A stretch of DNA of 14,878 bases from Kiritimatiellia bacterium (GTDB lineage: Bacteria > Verrucomicrobiota > Kiritimatiellia > RFP12 > UBA1067), in the NCBI GenBank assembly GCA_017508315.1, contig JAFVZE010000102.1:1-14878 (forward strand). The letters are read 5' to 3'. The notes under the pieces are model-generated. The model ran no database searches, was not told the origin of the DNA, and saw only the letters and a program-made list of their open reading frames with translations. Positions 1-5,920 of this stretch are shown here, one piece after another. The position numbers and the translations under genes are program-made. Within the stretch, counting starts at the first letter, position 1, and each line of letters begins with the position of its first letter.

Positions 1-7
1 AGGACTC

Positions 8-42
8 GATGGCGCGGCCAATCTGAAGATTGCCGCGCCATC
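8..42. other. Long near-perfect hairpin in the leading non-coding stretch (1-246)
   Basis: Arms 8-18 (GATGGCGCGGC) and 32-42 (GCCGCGCCATC) are perfect 11-base reverse complements. The stem continues inward as AATCT (20-24) pairing with AGATT (27-31), leaving one bulged C at 19 and a very tight loop at 25-26. No T-run follows, so it is not a standard intrinsic terminator, although it could end an upstream transcript or be a REP-like element. The rest of 1-228 shows no convincing gene. Two + frames are open for about 60-70 codons from the left edge, but their translations look arginine-rich and unlike a real protein end. Confidence 0.45.
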
Positions 43-228
43 TGGAGGACGCGCAAATCGCCCATATCAAAATGTGCGTACCGTTGCCCGAACCGAAGAC
101 GTCACATTGACAAGGCACGGCTTAAGCATCAACAGAAAAATCCAACGCCGGTATCACTGTACAACAGTTGCACATTCGAGTAACCGATTACGCGGTTGGC
201 GTGACGGATAGAAAATGGGTGAACAAAA

Positions 229-244
229 TGGTATAATATCGGGC
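229..244 (+). promoter_or_regulatory. Extended -10 promoter of smc (leaderless or nearly so)
   Basis: TGGTATAAT at 229-237 is a perfect TATAAT (232-237) preceded by the TGn extension of an extended -10 element. No good -35 hexamer sits 16-18 bases upstream; the sequence there is close to TAGAAA. Standard spacing puts the transcription start near 244, while the smc start codon is at 247. The mRNA would therefore have 0-3 leader bases and no room for a Shine-Dalgarno site, and none is seen. The same 9-mer, followed by the same GGGCAAA three bases later, recurs before the ACT-domain gene. Confidence 0.7.
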
Positions 245-246
245 AA

Positions 247-3012
247 ATGTATCTCAAACAGTTAGATGTAACAGGATTCAAGAGTTTTGCGGACCGCACC
301 CGGCTTACGTTCGATCCGGGGCTTATCGCCATCGTCGGTCCCAACGGCTGCGGAAAATCCAATGTCTCCGACGCGATCCGCTGGGTGCTCGGAGAACAGC
401 GTCCGACGGCGCTTCGGTGCTCTAAACTGGTGGATGTCGTCTTCAACGGCACCGACACCCGCAAACCGCTGGGACTCGCGGAGGTTTCAATCACCTTTGC
501 GGAATGCGAAAAGGAGCTCGGAACCGATTACAACGAGGTCACCATAACACGCCGGGTCTACCGGGACGGCACCGGTGAATACTTTCTCAACAAGCAGCCC
601 TGCCGTTTGCGCGACATTCAGCACCTTTTCATGGGCACCGGCATCGGCACTTCGTCGTATTCGGTCATGGCCCAGGGGCAGATCGACGCGATTCTCTCGT
701 CCAAGCCGGAAGACCGGCGCGCGGTCTTCGAGGAGGCGGCCGGAATCACCAAGTTCAAGGCCGACCGCAAAGAGGCGCTCCGGAAGATCGAGCAGACCGA
801 ACAGAACCTTCTGCGCGAGGCCGATGTTCTGCGGGAAATGAAGCGCCAGATCGGTTCGCTGCAGCGTCAGGTCGGCAAGGCGCAGAAGTACAAGGAACTG
901 CGCGACGAGCTTAAGGGGCTTGATATCTACGTCTCGAAGCAGAAGATTCACGATTTCGACCGCATACTCGAGGAAAACGCGCAGAACCGCATGGAAATCG
1001 ACAAGGCGGTCGCCGAAGCGCAGGAGATAGTCGCCGCCGCCGAAGCGCAGGCCCAGCGCCTGCATCAGGAGATTTACGATCTTGAAGAGCGCCTGCAGAC
1101 GCTCGCTTCGCAGCAGGCCGCCGCCGACGGCGAATACCGCCGCGCCAACGAGGTCATCGGCGTCAACGCCCAGCGCATCGAGGAATACCGCTCGTTCGCC
1201 GCGCGCGACGCGCAGGAGATCGCCGTCACCAGGCGCTCGCTGGAAGAAGTGAACATGCAGGCCGAATCGCTCGGACAGAAGACCCGGCTGCTGTCGGATT
1301 CGCTCGCCGCCGCGCGCGAGACGCTTGCCGGAGCGGAGGAGGATTTCGCCGCCGGACAGCGCCGCATCGACGAGTTGCGCGTCACCGTGCAGAGCGCCCG
1401 TTCGGAATCGGTCCAGTGCGACCGCAAGGCGAACGAACTGCGCGAAGAATTGCTGAAGCTGCGCATCCGCCACGAACAGGCGGTCATCGACGAGGAGGAG
1501 AGCGTCGCCGCGCCGATCGCCGACGTCGGCGAGGGCGGCAGGCGTCTTCTCGACTGCATCAGAGTGGACGAGTCCCGCCGCGCCGCCGCCGAAGAGGCGC
1601 TGGGCGGGCTGTATGTCGCTCCCGGGGCTCCGGCGATCAAGGCCGGCTTTTCGATCCGTGGCGGAGCGATGGAACTTCGCGTTCCCAAGAGCTCGTTCGA
1701 GGCCGGAACCGAAAACGCCGATCTGGTCGCCCGGCTCGAGACGCTTTCGAATGAGGTGGAGGAGGCCTGCTCCCGCCGCGATTCGCTGATGGCGGTGATC
1801 GCCTCCGGCACCGAGGAACTGCAGGATCTCGAAGCTTCCAGCATGGAGGCGAGCCGCAAGCTCACAGAGCGCCGCATCGCCGCGAGCCAGCTTGAACAGG
1901 AGCTTTCCTTCGTCGGGATGCAGGAGAGCGAGTCCCGCCGCCGGCGCGAAGAACTGGAAGCGGCCATCGCTTCGCGCGAAGCCGGCATCCGCGGCTACGA
2001 GGATTCGATCGAAAAGCTGACGGAGGAGTCGGGGGATCTGCTTGCGCAGCTCGACGAACTCAAGGGGCGGGCCGCGCAGTTTGAGTCGCGCATGGCGGAG
2101 GAACGCAACCGTCGCTCGGAAATGATGGAGCGCATCGCCGCGGCCGACGCATCGGTCGCCGAAAAGCGCGTGGGGCTTGATCAGGCCCGCGATTTCCGGA
2201 GCAAACTCGAGGTCCAGTCTGCCGAGACCACGATGCGCCGGCAGAACGTCTACGAACATCTGCAGGACGAATACGGTCTCTTCGCCGATGCGGCGATGCG
2301 CGAGAGCGATCCGGAATGGAAAGACGGCGTGGTGCCTCCGCTTGAGGAGCTTGAAGGCACGGTCGGGAGACTGCAGGCGGAAATCGCCGCTCTGGGTCCG
2401 GTCAACATGGTCGCGATCGACGAATTCCGCGAGCTCGAAGAGCGTTACGCCAGAGAAAAGGCGCAGGAGGAGGACCTGCTGGCGGCCAAGACCCAGATTC
2501 TCGAACTCATCGGAAATCTCAACAACACCTCCGGCGAAATGTTCCGCGCCACGTTCGAGCAGGCCAACAAGAACTTCCAGACGATGTTCACCAAACTCTT
2601 CGGCGGCGGCGAGGCGCGGCTGGTGCTTCTGGAGAACGAGGAAGATCCGCTTGAGTGCGGCATCGACATCATCGCGCGTCCTCCGGGCAAGCGTCCGCAG
2701 TCGGTGACGCTCTTGTCCGGCGGCGAGCGCACGATGACGGCGGTGGCGCTTCTGTTCTCGATCTTCATGATCAAGCCCGCGCCTTTCTGCATGCTCGACG
2801 AACTCGATGCCGCGCTCGACGACGCCAACATCGGACGTTTCGTCGAACAGCTCAAGGAGTTTCTCGAGCAGTCGCAGTTCCTCATCATCACCCACAACCA
2901 GCACACTATCGCCGGTTCCGACATCGTCTACGGCGTCTCGCAGCAGGAAAAGGGCATCAGCCGGGTGATTTCGATGAAACTTTCCGATCTCGGCGTCAAG
3001 GCGAAGAAATAA
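247..3012 (+). CDS. smc: Chromosome segregation protein SMC, short arms and reduced hinge
   Basis: This is the SMC ATPase, which forms ring-shaped condensin complexes that organise and segregate chromosomes, normally with ScpA and ScpB (neither is nearby). The 921-residue product starts with the family's typical N-terminus (MYLKQLDVTGFKSFAD), which fixes the ATG. Visible motifs are Walker A GPNGCGKS (31-38), a Q-loop around 143-145, the signature LSGGER (823-828), Walker B ending LDELDAALDD with catalytic Glu852, and the H-loop His883 in ITHN. Coiled-coil arms run roughly 170-425 and 495-770. Bacterial SMCs usually have about 1150-1190 residues, so this one is short: each arm loses perhaps 60-80 residues. 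The hinge, about 430-490, keeps an entry helix (VDESRRAAAEEALGG) and a short glycine-containing end but lacks most of the middle. All ATPase motifs are intact, so it is probably functional. It is followed by cdsA after only 9 bases. Confidence 0.96.
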   Translation: MYLKQLDVTGFKSFADRTRLTFDPGLIAIVGPNGCGKSNVSDAIRWVLGEQRPTALRCSKLVDVVFNGTDTRKPLGLAEVSITFAECEKELGTDYNEVTITRRVYRDGTGEYFLNKQPCRLRDIQHLFMGTGIGTSSYSVMAQGQIDAILSSKPEDRRAVFEEAAGITKFKADRKEALRKIEQTEQNLLREADVLREMKRQIGSLQRQVGKAQKYKELRDELKGLDIYVSKQKIHDFDRILEENAQNRMEIDKAVAEAQEIVAAAEAQAQRLHQEIYDLEERLQTLASQQAAADGEYRRANEVIGVNAQRIEEYRSFAARDAQEIAVTRRSLEEVNMQAESLGQKTRLLSDSLAAARETLAGAEEDFAAGQRRIDELRVTVQSARSESVQCDRKANELREELLKLRIRHEQAVIDEEESVAAPIADVGEGGRRLLDCIRVDESRRAAAEEALGGLYVAPGAPAIKAGFSIRGGAMELRVPKSSFEAGTENADLVARLETLSNEVEEACSRRDSLMAVIASGTEELQDLEASSMEASRKLTERRIAASQLEQELSFVGMQESESRRRREELEAAIASREAGIRGYEDSIEKLTEESGDLLAQLDELKGRAAQFESRMAEERNRRSEMMERIAAADASVAEKRVGLDQARDFRSKLEVQSAETTMRRQNVYEHLQDEYGLFADAAMRESDPEWKDGVVPPLEELEGTVGRLQAEIAALGPVNMVAIDEFRELEERYAREKAQEEDLLAAKTQILELIGNLNNTSGEMFRATFEQANKNFQTMFTKLFGGGEARLVLLENEEDPLECGIDIIARPPGKRPQSVTLLSGGERTMTAVALLFSIFMIKPAPFCMLDELDAALDDANIGRFVEQLKEFLEQSQFLIITHNQHTIAGSDIVYGVSQQEKGISRVISMKLSDLGVKAKK

Positions 3013-3021
3013 TCAGACATT

Positions 3022-3804
3022 ATGAACCATATCGTCAAAAGAACCGTTTCCGCGTTGTCGACGGCCGCGCTGGCGGTCGCGCTTATGCTGTATTTGCCGT
3101 TCTCGGTCGTCCTGCCCGCGATGATCGTTCTGGTATCGCTCGTCCATCTTGAATTCTCGCAGATGGTCTCGCGCAAATACGAAATCATGACCTGGCTCGG
3201 AGTCGCGACCGGCGCGGCATGGCTCGTTTGCGCGTTCTACGGCGGCGCCGTGCAGAAAGCCGCCGCCGCCGTCATGTTCGCGGCGTTTCTGGCGATATGG
3301 GCGAAGACGCTTTTCGGCAGGGCGGCGCGGCCGCTTTCCGCGCTCGGCACCACGCTTCTTGGGCTTTTCTACATCCCGTTCATGCTCAACTGGTTCATCA
3401 AGATTCCCGAGACGCACGGGATGACGATGCTCCTTTACACGGTGGCGATAATAAAAATCTCCGACATGGGCGGGTTCGCTTTCGGCGTCGCGTTCGGCAG
3501 ACACAAAATGTGTCCGGGAATCAGTCCCGGCAAAAGCTGGGAGGGGCTGGCCGGCAGCATCTTCGCCTCGGTCGTCATTTCCTGCGCGTTCATGCCGCTG
3601 ACGCGGTTCGGCTGGGGCAAGGCGGCCGCGCTGGGCGCCGCCGCGGCGCTCGTCGGGACGTTCGGTGATCTTGTTGAAAGCAGATTCAAGCGCGAGTGCG
3701 GAGTCAAAGATTCCGCGACGTTCATGCCCGCGGGGCTCGGCGGATTCCTCGACATGTTCGATTCGCTCGTCTTCGCGCCGGCCTGTCTTTATCCTTTCCT
3801 CTGA
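3022..3804 (+). CDS. cdsA: Phosphatidate cytidylyltransferase (CDP-diacylglycerol synthase)
   Basis: This integral membrane enzyme makes CDP-diacylglycerol from phosphatidic acid and CTP, the branch point for bacterial phospholipids. The 260-residue product has several hydrophobic segments from the N-terminus onward. Family landmarks are KISDMGGFAFG (145-155), ISPGKSWEG (167-175) and the C-terminal signature SRFKRECGVKDS (220-231) followed by GLGGFLDMFD (238-247). In the classical signature this last part is HGG-x2-DRxD. Here the His is Leu, with one extra residue before it, and the Arg after Asp244 is Met. Lys223, Arg224, Lys229, Asp230, Asp244 and Asp247 are kept. The length is slightly below the usual 265-285. 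The ATG lies 9 bases after the smc stop with no clear Shine-Dalgarno, suggesting translational coupling in one operon. Confidence 0.9.
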   Translation: MNHIVKRTVSALSTAALAVALMLYLPFSVVLPAMIVLVSLVHLEFSQMVSRKYEIMTWLGVATGAAWLVCAFYGGAVQKAAAAVMFAAFLAIWAKTLFGRAARPLSALGTTLLGLFYIPFMLNWFIKIPETHGMTMLLYTVAIIKISDMGGFAFGVAFGRHKMCPGISPGKSWEGLAGSIFASVVISCAFMPLTRFGWGKAAALGAAAALVGTFGDLVESRFKRECGVKDSATFMPAGLGGFLDMFDSLVFAPACLYPFL

Positions 3805-3828
3805 TTTCCGTTTTCGGGGTTCGGGATT

Positions 3829-5403
3829 TTGTCTCCGGCGAAAAAAATCGGGCACCGCGGCATCAGACGGCTTCTGCTCGTCACGCCGCCGTTGCTGCAG
3901 ACGAATTCCCCGTATCCGGCGACGATGCATCTGACCGGTTTTCTGCGCTCTCAGGGGGTCGCGGTCGAGCAGTGCGACCTTTCGATAAAAGTGGTGCGCG
4001 ACGTGCTCGTCGAATACGGCGGCGACGAGGCCGAGGAGCTTCTGGAACTGCTCGGCGGCGATGCCCCGGCCGAAGCGAAGACGGAGGCGAGCGGGGTCAT
4101 CGACGAACTGGCGCTCTGGATCCGCGACAACGTGGATCCGGCTTTCGGGTTTTCCCGCTACGACGAGCGTCTCGGGGCGGCGGCGCCGTTCAGCGCGGTG
4201 GAGCGCGCCGTCAACCGCCGCGGAGTGATCGACGGTCCGCTTGAAAGGCATCTTGAAGCGGCGATAGCCAGAACGCGTCCGACGGTGATCGGCGTCACCT
4301 GCCCGTTTCCCGGAACTCTTGTCGCTTCGTTCAAAATCGCCCGGTATGTGCGCAGGCGCCATCCGCGGATCAGGCTCGTGCTTGGCGGCGGCTTCGTATC
4401 CACCGAACTGCGAGAGATGGATAATCCGCGGGCGATGTCATATTTCGACGACTTCGTTTTCGACGAGGGTTATGCGGCGATGGCGGAGATCATGGGCAGA
4501 AAGAATGTCGAGGTGCCGCCTTTCGTCGCGCCCGACTACGACGGCATCGACTGGAGCGAATATTTCGACGTCGTCGAAACGGAAAATCCCATGCACCGTC
4601 TCTGGAGCGTAGGCAGATGGCGCAAGCTTGTCATGGCCAGAGGGTGTTATTGGCGCAAATGCGCGTTCTGCGACGTGCGTCTGCCGTATATCGGCCGCTT
4701 CAGAATGCCGGACGCCGCTCAGATCGCCGATGCCGCGGAAAGACTCGGCGGAGATATCCATTTTGTCGACGAGGCGATGCCGCCGGCGCTCGTGGAGAAG
4801 TTTTCGCGCGAACTCATCCGCCGGAAAATCAGATGTTCCTGGTGGGGAAATGTCCGCTTCGATTCGGGTTTCACGCCGAAGCTGGCGCGGCTGATGGCGA
4901 AAGCCGGCTGCGTGGCGGTGACCGGCGGGCTCGAATGCGCGAACGACCGGCTGCTCGAACTGATGAACAAAGGCATAACCCTCGATTCCGCGAGAAGGGC
5001 GCTGGAGGCGTTTCGCGACGCCGGGATAATGGTTCATGCCTATCTCATGTACGGTTTTCCGACCGAAACGGAAAAGGAGGCGTTCGGTGCGCTTGATTTC
5101 GTGCGCGGACTTTTCAGGGAGAATCTGGTGCAGAGCGCTTTCTGGCACCGTTTCGCGCTTACGGTGCATTCGCCGATAGCCGCAGATCCGGAGCGTTTCG
5201 GGATAAGCGCCGGCAGACCGCCCGGACGCAAGGGGGCGGTTTTCCGCCGCAACGAACTTGCGTTCGAGGAACCGGGCGCTCCGGATTGGGATGAAATCGG
5301 CAAGGCGCTGAAACTGGCGATGTACAACTTCATGGAAGGGCGGGGACTTGGCAGAAAACCGCTTTTCTGGAAAAAGGCGGTCAGGTTTCGGCATGAGCGT
5401 TGA
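3829..5403 (+). CDS. B12-binding-domain radical SAM protein, CX4CX2C cluster motif
   Basis: This is a radical SAM enzyme of the cobalamin-binding class; its substrate cannot be told from sequence. Of 524 residues, the N-terminal part (about 13-225) looks like a B12-binding Rossmann-like domain. It has a first strand and loop RRLLLVTPPLLQ, then IGVTCPFPG (154-162) and RLVLGGGFVSTE (182-193), with an insertion around 60-140. The radical SAM domain follows, with the cluster cysteines in RGCYWRKCAFCD (Cys273, Cys278, Cys281). These are spaced CX4CX2C rather than the usual CX3CX2C. Later family motifs are GGLECANDRLLELMNKG (366-382) and a strand-loop YLMYGFPTET (405-414). The start is TTG at 3829, the first possible start after the cdsA stop. 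The next ATG would remove the first strand of the domain, so TTG is preferred, although its ribosome site is weak. It is likely the last gene of the smc-cdsA unit. Confidence 0.85.
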   Translation: MSPAKKIGHRGIRRLLLVTPPLLQTNSPYPATMHLTGFLRSQGVAVEQCDLSIKVVRDVLVEYGGDEAEELLELLGGDAPAEAKTEASGVIDELALWIRDNVDPAFGFSRYDERLGAAAPFSAVERAVNRRGVIDGPLERHLEAAIARTRPTVIGVTCPFPGTLVASFKIARYVRRRHPRIRLVLGGGFVSTELREMDNPRAMSYFDDFVFDEGYAAMAEIMGRKNVEVPPFVAPDYDGIDWSEYFDVVETENPMHRLWSVGRWRKLVMARGCYWRKCAFCDVRLPYIGRFRMPDAAQIADAAERLGGDIHFVDEAMPPALVEKFSRELIRRKIRCSWWGNVRFDSGFTPKLARLMAKAGCVAVTGGLECANDRLLELMNKGITLDSARRALEAFRDAGIMVHAYLMYGFPTETEKEAFGALDFVRGLFRENLVQSAFWHRFALTVHSPIAADPERFGISAGRPPGRKGAVFRRNELAFEEPGAPDWDEIGKALKLAMYNFMEGRGLGRKPLFWKKAVRFRHER

Positions 5404-5435
5404 AATACGGTGGAGAATGATGTATACTGTGTCCA
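5400..5435 (+). promoter_or_regulatory. Sigma-70-type promoter of the surface-protein gene
   Basis: TTGAAA at 5400-5405 and TATACT at 5423-5428 are separated by exactly 17 bases, each one mismatch from consensus. The -35 box overlaps the stop codon of the radical SAM gene. Transcription would begin near 5435, giving a leader of about 31 bases that contains a strong Shine-Dalgarno GGAGG (5456-5460), five bases before the ATG at 5466. The gene therefore has its own good promoter and ribosome site despite the broken frame downstream. Confidence 0.75.
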
Positions 5436-5465
5436 TTCACAAAAAGGATATGAACGGAGGTTGAT

Positions 5466-5804
5466 ATGAAAAGAGCTGTTTTGGCGCTGACGGTTTGCTG
5501 CGCGCATTTTGCTTTCGGTGGGGTTTTCACCTGGTCCGGCGGCGGAGAGGCGGGGAACTGGTTGGATTCCGGTAACTGGCAAAGTGAAGCGGGCGGATGC
5601 CCCGGAGCCGGAGATACGGCGCTTTTCAACTCCACGGTTGAGATCACAAGCGCGCTTGAAATCGCCGCAGGAACGCTCACCGTAACCAACAACGCCGGCA
5701 CCGAGCTGCATTTCAAGGGCGTTATCTCCGGCGAGGGCGGAATCTTCAAGGGCGGGGGCGGTTCTCTGCATCTGCATAATACCAACACCTTCAGGGGGGG
5801 GTAG
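5466..5804 (+). CDS. N-terminal part of a secreted autotransporter-repeat protein, cut off at a G8 tract
   Basis: This is the 112-residue start of a large exported protein. Residues 1-18 form a short signal peptide (MKRAVLALTVCCAHFAFG), followed by a W-x-G-G...G-N-W-x4-N-W motif (Trp23 to Trp38). Residues 83-112 match the start of an autotransporter-associated beta-strand (PATR) repeat: G-E-G-G-x-x-K-G-G-G-x-L-x-L...N-T-F-x-G-G. The frame ends at TAG 5802-5804, directly after eight G residues (5794-5801) and in the middle of that repeat. Adding one G, or slipping back one base, continues the repeat as GGVVSCGEGAFG and joins the long frame up to 9268. The start is certain: ATG with GGAGG five bases upstream, behind a good promoter. 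As written the product would be a short secreted stub. It should be read as the front of the next entry. Confidence 0.85.
   Translation: MKRAVLALTVCCAHFAFGGVFTWSGGGEAGNWLDSGNWQSEAGGCPGAGDTALFNSTVEITSALEIAAGTLTVTNNAGTELHFKGVISGEGGIFKGGGGSLHLHNTNTFRGG
5794..5801 (+). repeat. Eight-G homopolymer at the frame break
   Basis: Eight consecutive G residues are followed directly by TAG in the frame of the upstream segment. I saw no G or C run this long elsewhere in the window; the next longest noticed is six, near 6928. With nine Gs the 5466 and 5801-9268 frames become one. Zero-frame codons here are AGG GGG GGG TAG, so G GGG GGG also fits a slippery heptamer for -1 frameshifting just before the stop. 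Confidence 0.9.
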
Positions 5805-5920
5805 TTTCGTGCGGCGAGGGCGCTTTCGGAGAGAATACGAGCGCGACGCCTTCGAGCTGCGTATATGTTTACGCCGACGATGCGCTTGGAACAGGTCCCG
5901 CGCAGTTCGATCCGGAGAGC

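Noticed and set aside
1..180. Three-prime end of an upstream protein gene on the + strand
   Set aside because: Two frames are open but neither translation resembles a protein end, and the hairpin dominates the stretch. It cannot be settled without upstream sequence.
487..2904. Long minus-strand open frame of 805 codons opposite smc
   Set aside because: It is fully antisense to a gene with unmistakable SMC motifs, and its translation is low-complexity without domains. In GC-rich genes the codons TTA, CTA and TCA are rare, so the opposite strand often stays open by chance.
3802..3831. Stop-codon readthrough joining cdsA and the radical SAM gene, which are in the same frame with no second stop between them
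   Set aside because: Both proteins are complete by family length and the TTG start is well placed. Being in the same frame has a one-in-three chance, and no readthrough signal is seen.
3013..4362. Minus-strand open frame of 449 codons opposite cdsA and the radical SAM gene
   Set aside because: Its arginine- and glutamate-rich translation lacks domains and crosses two real genes.
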